Source of the DNA: Ottelia alismoides | Taxonomy: Eukaryota; Streptophyta; Magnoliopsida; Alismatales; Hydrocharitaceae | Direction of reading: 5' to 3' | Length of the DNA: 64,000 nucleotides | Assembly (NCBI GenBank): GCA_037367405.1 | Contig: JAZKJV010005543.1 | Coordinates: 248,001-312,000, forward strand | The notes under the pieces: generated by a model | What the model saw: only the letters and a program-made list of their open reading frames with translations | Databases searched by the model: none | Told to the model about the DNA's origin: nothing | Position numbers and translations under genes: made by a program | Part shown: piece by piece, positions 24,201-33,277 of the stretch | Layout: the number at the start of each line of letters is the position of its first letter | How positions within the stretch are numbered: position 1 is the first letter of the stretch

Positions 24201-27200
24201 CGCATCTTCAACTTGATTCATACATCTGTCGCAGGACGTATCCGTGAGACCAAACAATCTTCCTCTTCTAGCTTTGTCACACAGCCTGCCCCTCCTCAGA
24301 CACCAAAGGAAAACCTTGACCATGCAAGGGATCTTAGCGGCCCAAATGATCTTCATGTCTCTGCATAGGTCTCTATCGCTGTTGACCTCTTCCCCTCTAA
24401 ACTCCTCATATGCCTTCTTCGTTGAGAATTTTCCACCACTGCTCCATACAAAGTGGTCTCTGCCTTCTGAGATGCAATATGTCGAAGGCAATTCCAACTG
24501 CAATCTGGAATGCTCATCCATCCTCAAGCAATCCTCACATACGCATACGTGAATACACACTCACGAGGAAGTTTGGGCACTTCACAAACTACTAGAATCG
24601 GATCTTCACGTTTTAATACACAATATTCGATTGCTGCCTTGTGTGGGACCATCATAGACTTAGGACATCTCATAAGTACCAAGTGGCCTTTGTTGCCTCA
24701 ATGCCAATGCCTTCCATCACATCAAATAAATGGAGGAACACAAGATATGTTAGAGGAACTCGAGATAATCTTGAATTTTCAAATACCACAACACAAACAT
24801 TGAGATAATGGAAGAAAAGGTCCATGTATCTTTTGCTCCGATAACATATTGAAAATGTAAATTGGTACATTATCTCAAGGAACCACAAAAATAAGATTAT
24901 AGCATAAGTGACTTAATAGTTTCGTATTTTACTCATTCTTACCATCAATATTCACGAAATCAGCCTATGCAATCGCCTATGCGGCCACATATGCGTGTGC
25001 GGCACCTTCAGCGCACCACTTTCATGAAGCCCTCAATTATGCGCCCATGGCGCTTATGCGGATTGCATATGCGGGTTGTGCAACCGCATATGCCCTTCGT
25101 GCGCCCGCTTTGAGTTAAATGTGATTCTTTATTTGTAATTCTTTTATATGTTATTTTTTTATATGTGATTTTTAAGCCACTTGTTTCATGTTATTGTTCC
25201 GAAATATGTCAAATGTGTATATGAGATGTGTGTTATAGTATGATTTGTGCCATGTTTTTTTATTTGTGCCACGTTTTTTATTGTATGAGTTGTGCCACTT
25301 ATCAGAATTCGATCATGTGATATAATGTGGATAATATTGCAACCTCATTTTACCCTTATTCCTTGCTTTTGCATGTATGCCAACCAAGAATTCCATGGAC
25401 ATTCAAATCGATCGTCGAAGTAGTTGTATTGCGAGATTGGAGTAAACGTGTGAGGAAGAAACAGAATAATATGCCAATAATTTAGCAAACTAATTTAGTC
25501 AACTAGTAGTTATTTTGAATGCAATATATTGGTATATGTAGAGTTTGGTAGTTTTTATGGAGAATCAGTAATAAATATAACGAAAAAGATAAATGGCATT
25601 ACAATTCAACAATAGAGGTATTTATACGAATATATATATTCACATATATTGGTATACAAATTGCCAAGGCCTTAAAAGTCGGATTTCGGTTTCGTTTCGG
25701 TGAGGGACCGAAACGAAATTTCGGTCGAATTTCGGTCGAAATTCGACCGAAATTTCGGTCATTTCGGTGGCTTTTTGAACTGGACCCCCCCAAATTTCGA
25801 CCGATATAGCCATTTCGGCCGAATTTCGGTCACCTGCCGAAACCGAAATTCGGCCGAATTTCGACGAAATTTAAAGCCATGCAAATTGCAATAAAAGTCG
25901 GTCTACTTAATTTATCATCATATCATGAATTTTACTAGGCATACATGGTTACAAGTCTCACCTCCACATATTGGAGTTAACCAGTTAGAATATTGTCGCC
26001 TGAACAATTATGTTTTCTCATGTTATTTTAATTAGTACATTACTAATGTTATTTGTATTAAATTTCGATTTTCTTTCGAATACTTACATATTTTGGTGAT
26101 TGTCTTCAATTATTATGTGTGCTAACTTTTCGATTGATAGAGATTGTTTTGAGCTCTATATACAACAACAAAGCCTTTTCCCACTTTAAGTAGGGTCGGC
26201 TACATGGATTTTGAGCTCTATATGAAAGTTATTTTTATTAGATCTTCTGTTGAAGCACAATTATACATAAAGTTAGTTGAGTTGTAATCACATTCGTATA
26301 TATTTACAAATATTTAAATAAAAAATTAATAAACCACATATACCCCGCATATGCCCCCGCATATCGCTTAATCGCTATTCAATGACCAGCCCGAACGCAT
26401 ACGCATACTGCTTTTTTGGACCTTGCTTACCATCAAAACAAGGGGTATATGACCATAAATATATGTCTAACCTACACACAACTCTCCCTCAATAGGATAT
26501 GTTGGACTAAAAACATGATCACATATTAATGTCTAAAGTGATCTTCAATGATATCCACTAACCCAATTGATTGAGCTCATCATCACCATCAATACAAGGT
26601 GAAAATGAAGATGCCCCCAAAATCAATTAAGCATGAAATTTGCCTATATTATCAACAAAATTTAATCTTTGTAATCTCAAGATGGCCTCCATCTTCTTTC
26701 TCACGAGACACATGCCCAGACATCTAAAATCCTCAAAGTAATTCAGTCTCAGGACTTCCTCAAGCCTTATTACATTTTGTGACCCCACTCATCGACACAA
26801 TAATGGGAGGATGGGACATTCTACATATACAACCTCATAACACACGAAGAATACATTGCAATAATGCCAAAGGAATTGTTAAATATCTTGACTAAGAAAA
26901 AAACCGGCTGATCAAGTATAAGCATTAGTTTTGAAATGATACAAGCACACAAAATGGCATGCATATGAATACATTATTGAAACAAATTCAGAAATTCAAA
27001 GAGCCAATTTAATTCAGTAAGGGGATGTTGATTCTTATTATTACAATCCATATAGCCAAATGAACATGTAAATAAACATGCTTTCTCTTACTGTCTACCA
27101 TGACTGCCTATTTTATCATTGTTAACCCCAATCAAATTATGTCATTCAGCTGCAACTCCGTGTAGGTCAATAAACATGTTTTCCTATATCATATCAATAC

Positions 27201-30200
27201 AAATAAACATGCCCAGTAAATAGCACGGCATCTTATTACCTTTTCCTAAATTATGCATCTATTTGTGCAACCCCGGAATCACTTGACAGCCTATTATGAT
27301 TGGTAACGTCCAAGATAATATTTTGCAAACTGACATGGAACGTAAAAACATTGGATTTTCTCAACCATGCATGAGTTTGTGAGAGTGTACATAAATTGAT
27401 AGAGAATCTTCAATGCCAACTTACCCAATTGATAATCATTTATAAAAAAAATGGCAAAACCTTCTCCCATTTTAAGTAGGGTTAGCTACATGGATTCTTG
27501 CACAAATCCATGTTGAAAGATCCGAATATTTAGTCATCTATCTAACGCAGCCCCCACAAGGGAGGATTTGAATCTTAGTCTTTTGGGTGTCGACACACTG
27601 CACTACCACTAGATTATTGAAGTAGGTACGAACCGCACTAATCATTTATCCTCAAAATAAAAGGAGTAAGATGAATTCCCCTTAAAACCACATATTTACT
27701 TATCTTTTTAAAAGGAAAAAGTACAGCAACGGATAAGGTGCTTTCTAAACATTATATATTCATAAGTTTAAGCATTATGAAATTACCTATCACCACTGGT
27801 GTCGCTCGCACCGGCAGAGTCCTAAAAACCTCTTGTGCTCAGACACCATCCCACTAACCAAAGCTAATTCCTGGATCTCTGTATATAAGTACAAATAAAA
27901 AAAGATGGCATGCATCCTCTAGATTACTAAAACATTGCATGCATGAATCATACCTCCCGTGAAAAATCCTCCGCACGACAATCAATACTCGTCCTCATCT
28001 CAAATGCCAAAAAAAGATCTAGATTAGTAGTGGGCCCCTCCAACTTCATATTCTCTTTCAATTTTCCACAAAGATCCCTAGATCGAAACTACCTATGAAA
28101 AAAGAATTATACGCCTTCTTCATCGAGAACCTCCCAACATGCCAAGTCCAAATGCTAGTCCATCAAATTGTCCATCAACAACAATTAGAAGCTCGGACAT
28201 CCTCGTGAACTCATCAACCCCATGTTCATAAAGACAAGCTGCCAAGGTAAACAATCGTAAGAATCGACCATACAAAGCGACCTCTCAAGTCCGGGTGTCC
28301 TTAAAAACTTGAATTCAAATCCATCTCTAAATATGAACCACGAGTACAATGATATCTTGAGCAGAACGACGCATATTCCATTCCAAAAAGTAGAGAACGA
28401 ACCAATGGCGACATAGGCCACAAAAAACAAGAAAAAATGATGTAGGTTTTTTTGCACCAACATACAAAGCACATATAAACCACCTCCCCTCTAAAATGCA
28501 AGACCTACTTAAGCAAGTAGAACCCTGTCTGTGTCCTTCAAATGAAGCACACTAGACACTACAATTGCTCTAATGTTCGAACAGAGCCAAGTTTAGTCGC
28601 TGAAGAGTAAGATACATCTAAAAAGTATAGGAAGCAAAGCTACTCTGTTAAACGGGAACTGAATATGCACCAACCGACTTGTCACCACCTTCTAGTCTTG
28701 CCTTCAGCCTTTTTTTCAAAATGAGAGGGATTATGAAATCTACTTGGAGTGTATGCCACTCAACACAAAGGAAGATGCATATAACCTAGTAATCAATGCC
28801 CACATGCCATGTCCCAACAATCGGTAAGGCAATCCTCAAAAGTGGAAGAAAATGAGACGATGGAGGCGAGTTTCAGCCGGTTGGTCAACAAAAAAGAGGT
28901 GCAAAGAAAGACACCAAACATCTGCACAAAAAAATGATGAGAGTCAGCCACCATTATAGGTATGTCACCACATTCCAGTAGACCGGAAGGATACCGATTT
29001 CCTCCTCTTACTGGACTAAAAGCAATGACTCGTTAAAGACTCAAGATGATTTCAAAAACCTAGTGGTTGTAAAGGTGAAGAAAGGAAAATGACAAGGATA
29101 GCATACAAAATGTCCTGAAGGAGCACCAGTCAACCTCTCCGAGAAAGAGAATAGTCTTCCAACAAGCCAATTTCTCGCAAGCTTCTCCACCAAATTTATC
29201 ATAGCTACTAATAAGATAATAATTAGATTTCCTACCTTGTCAATGGTCACAGAGAATGATACAGTTCATCCTAAATACACCGATGCACCCTCAAACAATA
29301 CGTATTGATTGATGAAACACTATGAGTCACTCAAACAAAGATTGACATTGATGTTTATATTACCCACTAGAACATTACTCATTCAACCATGAGATCCCTT
29401 AGCATGCAAAGGAGTGAGAAAACTTAATAACTCGTCAAACAAAAATTATATTCCACGGGATTACGAGACATGCCATTGTACTATAAATTCAAGATGTTGG
29501 CTTTTATTGATCACAACCACATGCATGCTCCAAAGAAATCAAAGAATGTCCTTATATTTCAAATAGCGATGATACATTATTTCAATTACTCATACATAAA
29601 TAGAATATAGAAGCACTATGTAAGTCATGGGAATGATAGCATCTTAAGAGTTAGAGTGTTGCAATCAATGATAAGGAAATGAGGTTGTTACTCATGCAAA
29701 AAAAAATATGGTTGTCGATGGCCCAATTAGAACTACCTATAACTCAAAGAAAAGCATAAATAACATGTGTCGGAGTTAAATCCTACCATTGATCCATTAC
29801 ATAATTTCTTTCTGTGCAACTACATAATTTCTTTCTGCGCAACTCCTGTGTTGTTCATGTCAAGAAATCATGTATAGACAAGATGAAAGAATACTAAGCA
29901 ATATGTGCAATTAGCAGCTTATTTTCTTCCAAAATCCCTGCTTTGTGCATATAGACTGCAGCTACGAAAACACTCACCGAATATAATAGACCTTGGTCAC
30001 AGAAAGTACATGATAAAAACTTTTTAGAAGACAGGATAACTGTTGGAAGTAATCATCTAGAAAAATTATCAAAAATGGACCAAAGGACATATTACAAACT
30101 ACAACAGTTTTTCACCACCCCAACAACTCCAAAAATCCCATATCTTATTAAAGCCATGGAATACATTTTTGGAATAACACCGAGAACCAACGAACCAAGC

Positions 30201-31759
30201 AGAACTTCTCTCATGCAAGGAGAGCAAAGAAATGCCAAAACTTTCCACCTATAGAGAACCTTGTCCATAGGCACCCTCTCGAACTTGAACTTCTACAAAA
30301 AGAATTGGAACTTCTACAAAAGGAATAGCTAAGAGCAGTTCTTGTCTTACACTCTATGCGAAGGCACAACAGAGAAAGAGGTGACCAACATCTTCTGGCA
30401 CGGATGCACATTGGGAGCATGAGTTGTCATCTAGAAAGACACATTTATCTCTTTACACCTTCGTCATTTATGACATGAATCTGCCTTCCAAGAAATTTGG
30501 CAGTCATGTGCAGTTAATCCATTCTGGCTTAGTACACTAAGGCCAAATGAGCTGGGTGAAACCTTGCGGAACCCATCAATCATCGCACCAAAAAAACCAA
30601 TGAATGAGTCATCAATGCCTCCATCATCTGTAACAACTCATCAAATCTTCAGTCAAATATGAACAAAGCAAACAGCCACATACAACCACCAGCCTCATAC
30701 ATGATATTATATGTATGGATTAGCAATTGGTAAACCCAAAACAAAGACCCTTTCTTCATACATATAAGTAAAAGGCTCCGATTCGATTCGTCACCAAGCC
30801 ACTTCATTAATCAGCAACTACAGTCAATACAGCTTAATTCACTCCAGCTTAGTACACAAGGCCAAGTAAGCTGGATGAAACCTTGGAAGTTGTTCAACAG
30901 AAGTGTCATCCATCCGAACCCATCAATCATTGCACCAAAAATAAAAGAATGACCCCTCGATGCCTCCATCATCTGCAACAGCTCATCAAATCTTCAGTCA
31001 GATATGAACGACGCAGGCAACCACATACAACCACCAGCTTCATACACGATATCATATGCATGGGTAAGCAATTGATAATCCCATACTAAAAACCCTTTTT
31101 AATGCATATAAGTAAAAGGCCCTAATTCGTGTCGTCACCAGGCCACTTCATTAATCAGCAGGTACTGTCAAATACAGCAAAATCGTAGAGGCTGCTCCCC
31201 CCTCCACAAACTGACAAGATAATCAAAACCACAGTTTTCCTTCCCTGCCAAGTTTTGTCATAGCACTTCGCAATACAATGATGAAATAGTTCAATCCATA
31301 GGCCGTCCTGACTCGGATTTCATTTGTGTTGAAATTTTCCACACCCCAAATTCCTAGAAAGAAGAGACAAAAAGAGCACCAGCATTCCAGAGTTCAAACA
31401 AGCATATTCCCGGCCGACATGGGCGATGCAAAACACCAGATTAAATGATAAAAATCCGGACAAATTCAGAATCAAGTTAGCACGCAGAATCTGGCAAGCA
31501 AAAAACAGAAAAATAAAACACCATCGCTTATTTTCCATTATTCACCGAATTCAAAAGGAGAACGAGCACACAGAACCAAACAAAGCGAGTCATGGCACCT
31601 GTACAACTCCTCGAAGCTGAGGCCGCTGGCGTTGTGGTTGTAGATCTCCCTGATGGCGTTCTCGAGGAGCTTCCACGTCCTGTCGGCGTAGTTGGGATCC
31701 CGATCAACCGGATGCTTGAACGCCTCGATCTTAAAGGTCCTCTTCTTCGGGGCGCTCAT
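12265..31759 (-). CDS. CUL3: cullin-3, scaffold of BTB-type CRL3 ubiquitin ligases
   Basis: Exon 1 is 31759-31599 (161 nt) and exon 2 is 14302-12265. Donor TACAG|GTGCC and acceptor AAATGCAG|AAATGC join inside an Arg codon (YRNAYNMVLHK), giving 732 residues, the usual length of plant CUL3. Exon 1 holds the conserved start RTFKIEAFKHP. Residues about 30-380 are the cullin repeats, which bind BTB adaptors. The cullin homology domain follows (VFEKYYKQHLAKRLL, ECGYQFTSKLEGMFTDM) and binds RBX1. The C-terminal NEDD8 domain has IVRIMKSRRVLDHN with the acceptor Lys at about 676, and the end is the canonical YRYLA. No lesion is seen. Known role: scaffold for ubiquitination through BTB proteins in the nucleus and cytoplasm. 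The odd point is the 17.3-kb intron full of transposons. Confidence 0.95.
15011..16584 (-). mobile_element. LINE-B relic, 3' half (RT core to zinc-binding tail)
   Basis: The minus strand from 16580 downward reads DIFVHLLYVNDTIFFIEDG, the RT YADD box altered to YVND. It continues with YLGIPLTCGGLKTSDW, ALLSRGERLVLF and PKPLGGLGISRMESMDKA, all standard plant LINE RT C-terminal motifs. Further down come ASFAFWTDNWMDSRTL and, at 15334-15011, CVVGDESVERLFFLC...VWSAM, the zinc-binding tail. Several frameshifts and stops are present. A short repeat of AACCAGAGTCCTAGAATCC occurs at about 15700 and 15780. Its 5' half continues at 22441-23140 on the far side of LINE-A. Confidence 0.8.
16667..18397 (+). 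CDS. LINE-A ORF1, CCHC zinc-knuckle RNA-binding protein
   Basis: After a Gly-rich start come two adjacent zinc knuckles, CFGCGARGHITSAC and CFLCGKVGHRKSSC (both C-x2-C-x4-H-x4-C), at about residues 42-74. ORF1 proteins of plant L1-type LINEs bind the element RNA. The C-terminal part is Ser- and Pro-rich. Near 18250 homology-like sequence seems to move to another frame (18283-18573, from MASEQLYWAPDYLCPEP), so the last 40-50 residues of the open frame as read here may not be genuine. Confidence 0.65.
   Translation: MLGGNGDARGGSGVHGGGVGGESKAVGGAWVKDSHAKPGKRCFGCGARGHITSACHAPPRCFLCGKVGHRKSSCWFSAAVDDSRLRLDSQRPAMRRRLQGLHGIRDTRSFAHVVGSGGASAAAMVGGPAPARGAAQGFCSHFEVGSSSGGASAVESQVASAMANPVGFMDVSMPGGEKVPAARGVGDMGSREDAALMQGGRVKEEFSAGVEVRGTGVHGVRSMDDYHGVPSVNFVVVGVLQKPGAGWENIRAATLDFLGEDFSGDFVILDASRCCVRGLSPAQRENLLRFRGVACVTWRRLRVADGAASPTEVCVAEVRGVPFLSRTVHALSKVVSCWGQVLAIIDDGLAPGADWNCSRILLECSPSFLQAMAGKVLFETLSLGRWTFKVEFFFMPTTAPPVSSTPSSSEPVSSPPSSAVRGGGSVTRPGLDGWDSSCHVSSARDVYEATSCKGNCSGDFDEAPRDMRTHGGNRYLVAFELLEDDSHPSANSFLSADSVRPNSSSHVSRLPLIPVSDPGISVHGPLRGYYRIGSYRIHLWLRSNSIGHPITCVPSPSIRWPFLTRPIWKICYLLLL
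18774..22180 (+). pseudogene. LINE-A ORF2, endonuclease and reverse transcriptase, broken
   Basis: ORF2 starts with MKILSWNVRGLGDPDRR, the AP-type endonuclease N-terminus, followed by IQESKL and CVYAP. The frame shifts at a run of five G (19190-19194), just before the GDFNV endonuclease motif, and then continues with RSRIDRFLANN and FSDHSPI. An in-frame TAG lies at 19553-19555. RT motifs follow: AAPGPDGFPVSFYRDFW, VLIPKSPTANRIEDFRPIS, KIDFAKAYDSMDW, GVRQGCPLAPLLF and FADDT at about 20822. Another frame change occurs near 21620, and a stop near 21874. The tail CGLCDMENETIEHLFLHC (from 21988) is the zinc-binding motif. So it is coding-incompetent as written, with few lesions. Confidence 0.88.
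22441..23140 (-). mobile_element. LINE-B relic, 5' part of the RT domain
   Basis: The minus strand from 23140 reads GALGPYGFPVFFFKKFWHLIG, the relic of the PDGFP motif, then ICLISKRNPQNRLRTFTRLN, matching the LIPK...FRPI block. Below it come CCGISDIWISWMKRCVTFATYSIIVNGRPGG and RTRQGCHLTLCCLL, the NG...RQGDPLSP block. Reading stops at 22441 in TIDYSLKDI and resumes at 16584 beyond LINE-A. Upstream, 23140-23330 may belong to the same element but is not recognisable. Confidence 0.75.
23471..23602. repeat. polypyrimidine tract
   Basis: About 130 bp are almost purely T and C on the plus strand (A and G on the CUL3 sense strand). An open frame through it (23440-23682, minus) is a Lys/Met-rich artefact of the composition. 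Confidence 0.8.
23868..24560 (-). mobile_element. LINE-C relic, 3' end
   Basis: The minus strand carries FVWSSGGKFSTKKAYEEF, IWAAKIPCMVKVFLWCLRRGRLCDKARR and CDRCMNQVEDADHLFFGC, the RT-to-zinc-binding tail of a plant LINE. It is followed by LPFAALWVICGGRNVLIFKRQ, the usual C-terminal block. A T run on the plus strand at about 23866-23872 marks the likely poly(A) end. It differs in sequence from LINE-A and LINE-B. Confidence 0.75.
25665..25881. mobile_element. 217-bp palindromic hAT MITE
   Basis: A perfect 8-bp duplication CAAATTGC flanks it (25657-25664 and 25882-25889). The ends are CAAGGCCTTAAAAGTCGG and, reversed, CATGGCTTTAAATTTCG. The interior is made almost wholly of GAAATTTCGGT/ACCGAAATTTC words in both orientations, so a single strand could fold into long hairpins. 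Confidence 0.8.
26162..26208 (-). mobile_element. 47-bp SINE 3' tail with its own target duplication
   Basis: The insert is flanked by a perfect 15-bp duplication TTTTGAGCTCTATAT (26147-26161 and 26209-26223). It matches only the 3' end of the SINE at 27444-27638, with TGTTGTTGT at its end. It is therefore a strongly 5'-truncated retroposition. Confidence 0.75.
27444..27638 (-). mobile_element. tRNA-derived SINE, 195 bp
   Basis: An 11-bp duplication TAATCATTTAT flanks it (27433-27443 and 27639-27649). On the minus strand the head has TCTAGTGGTAGTGCAGTG (A-box-like) and GATTCAAATCC (B-box-like), as in Pol III tRNA-derived SINEs. The tail has CATGTAGCTAACCCTACTT and ends in a T run. The 3' part resembles the widespread plant Au-type SINE; that family name is my inference. 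Confidence 0.7.
28185..29250 (-). mobile_element. LINE-D relic, heavily decayed
   Basis: The minus strand has VEKLARNWLVGRLFSFSERLTG followed by a stretch like the VLSSIPVYFLSFF block of LINE RTs (near 29.1 kb). Lower down it has CFVCWCKKTYIIFSCF, which resembles the zinc-binding tail. Many stops intervene. The match is by motif order only. Confidence 0.4.
30092..30520 (-). mobile_element. LINE-E relic, zinc-binding tail
   Basis: The minus strand reads DNSCSQCASVPEDVGHLFLCCAFA, a clear C-x2-C...HLF-x-C LINE tail, then a stop and further decayed sequence down to about 30092. It is the fourth separate minus-strand LINE relic in the intron. Confidence 0.55.
30513..31170. repeat. diverged tandem duplication of about 330 bp next to CUL3 exon 1
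   Basis: The block from CAGTTAATCCATTCTGGCTTAG (30511) to about 30820 recurs from about 30830 to 31170. The two copies share long words such as CCTCCATCATCTG, CTCATCAAATCTTCAGTC, CACATACAACCACCAGC and CACTTCATTAATCAGCA. The second copy carries a small extra segment near 30890. It ends about 430 bp inside the intron from exon 1. Confidence 0.8.
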
Positions 31760-31890
31760 CTCGCCCTCCGATTTGACGATCGATCGCCGGTTAGGGCACG
31801 CGGGCGAAGAGCTAGGGTTTCGCGAATTGGGGATTTTGGCGGGGATGGGGGAGGAGAGCCGGCGGTGGGGAGAAAGGGATCGAAGGTGGT

Positions 31891-31898
31891 GATATAAA
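31891..31898 (-). promoter_or_regulatory. TATA-like box of CUL3
   Basis: On the minus strand TTTATATC lies about 132 bp upstream of the ATG at 31759, in a GC-rich leader region. It is the only TATA-like word between the ATG and the transposon end at 31905. Transcription would be expected to start near 31865. Confidence 0.5.
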
Positions 31899-31904
31899 CC
31901 CTTT

Positions 31905-33274
31905 GGCCCCGTTTGTTACGCATGAATAGATGAGGGAATGGAATCGTCGTTCCTTTCTCGATTCCATTCCTTTGTTTGTTAGATCAACTTTATGTAGGAA
32001 TAACGATTAGAAAGGAAACCTGATTCCCTCATTCATGGGAATCGCCATTCCTAGGTACCCCCTAGGAATTGGGATTCCATTCCTTACCAATGCTAATGAA
32101 TGTATTCTTCTTCAATATTTTAAATTGATATATCATTGTTACAAATATATGGTTATCAACATGGATATGTTCTTTTCTTCTTTTGGATATTTTTTGAACA
32201 CCGACATGGATATGTTTTTTTTGAACATGGATATATGGATACTGACATGGATACAAATATATGGATGCAGAAAGTTGGATAAGTTACAAATATATGCATA
32301 TATGGATACTGACATGGATATGTGGTATTTTTTACGGATACATGTATAGATACAATTTAATTTTTTGGATATGGATACAAATATGGTTACAAGATATTCA
32401 AGCGGATACGAATACACATATATTAAATATATCTATTAAAAGGATAAAATATATCCGATATGATTAGTTTACGGGATACAGATACAAACACGGATATGTG
32501 TTTTTTTTTATTTTTTTCCAGATATGGATATGGATATGGATATATAATTTTTCTCTAATATGAATATGGAAACAGATGCAATGTTCAATTTTTTCTAAAA
32601 TATGGATACTGATTATATTCTAGCAGAAATATATATGGATATGGATATGAATTTTAATTTTTCTACGGATACATATATGGACAAAGATGGTGTTTTTTTA
32701 CGGAAGCGGATATGGACATGGAAATGGTTTTATTTTTTTACAGTTATAAATATTAATACAGATACCATATGTAGTTTTTTAGGATATGGACACGGGTTAT
32801 ATTTTAGTGAATACCTATATAGGCATGGATATGTGTTTTTATTTTTTTTCAAATACAAATACCCATATTTAATTTCTTTAGAATATGGATATAGATCTGG
32901 TAATAGAACATTGCAGCAGATAGGGATATGGATATATCAAATATATCAATTGTATGAAAAAATCAAAGTAGTTTCCATTTTAATTTGATTGTTGATTCTT
33001 TATATGAAATATATCGATCATATGAAAAAATAAGTCTTAGAATACTGATTATTTTTTCTACTTAACAAAATATATCAAAGGAATGCTGTTTTCTTTCTAT
33101 TCTTTTCCTTTTCTAAATATAAGAAAGGAACATGTCTGTTAATAAATTTTTCAATTCCTAATATGATCCAAACAATGGAATGAAAAAACTTTTTCATTTC
33201 CATTCCATTGTTAATTCCATTCTTGTCTTGATTCCATTCCGTTGTAATTCCTTTCCAATCAAACAAACTGGGCC
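31905..33274. mobile_element. Tourist-like (PIF/Harbinger-type) element of 1.37 kb
   Basis: The ends are GGCCCCGTTTGTT at the left and, reversed, GGCCCAGTTTGTT at the right, each followed by GGAATGGAAT-type sequence in inverted orientation. A 3-bp TTT stands on both sides (31902-31904 and 33275-33277), as expected for the 3-bp duplications of this superfamily. The interior codes for nothing credible. Confidence 0.65.
32150..32960. repeat. degenerate GGATAT-type minisatellite
   Basis: About 800 bp consist largely of variants of ATGGATATGGATAC, interrupted by T runs. It fills the core of the Tourist-like element. Open frames here (for example 32602-32988) are translations of the repeat and not genes. 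Confidence 0.7.
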
Positions 33275-33277
33275 TTT

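Larger units (their letters stand above)
24946..26425. mobile_element. hAT-like relic with CTTACCAT duplication
   Basis: CTTACCAT stands at 24938-24945 and again at 26426-26433. The enclosed sequence starts CAATATTCACG and ends (reverse complement) CAAGGTCCAAAAAAG. Both ends are rich in TATGCG/GCATATGCGG words in opposite orientation. The direct repeat can be extended to CTTACCATCAA, so the exact boundary is uncertain. The terminal repeats are weak; the hAT call rests on the 8-bp duplication and end style. A MITE and a SINE tail are nested within it. Confidence 0.4.
14303..31598 (-). other. 17.3-kb first intron of CUL3, a transposon landfill
   Basis: The donor at 31598-31597 and acceptor at 14304-14303 bound 17,296 bp. 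Named elements inside are listed separately. The stretches 14303-15010, 24561-24937, 26437-27432, 27650-28184 and 29251-30091 are AT-rich with no recognisable gene or element. The homologous intron in the neighbouring CUL3 pseudogene is only 1.5 kb, so most of this length is insertion. Confidence 0.9.

Noticed and set aside
32602..32988. 128-codon frame rich in Asp, Met and Tyr
   Set aside because: It is a translation of the degenerate GGATAT repeat.
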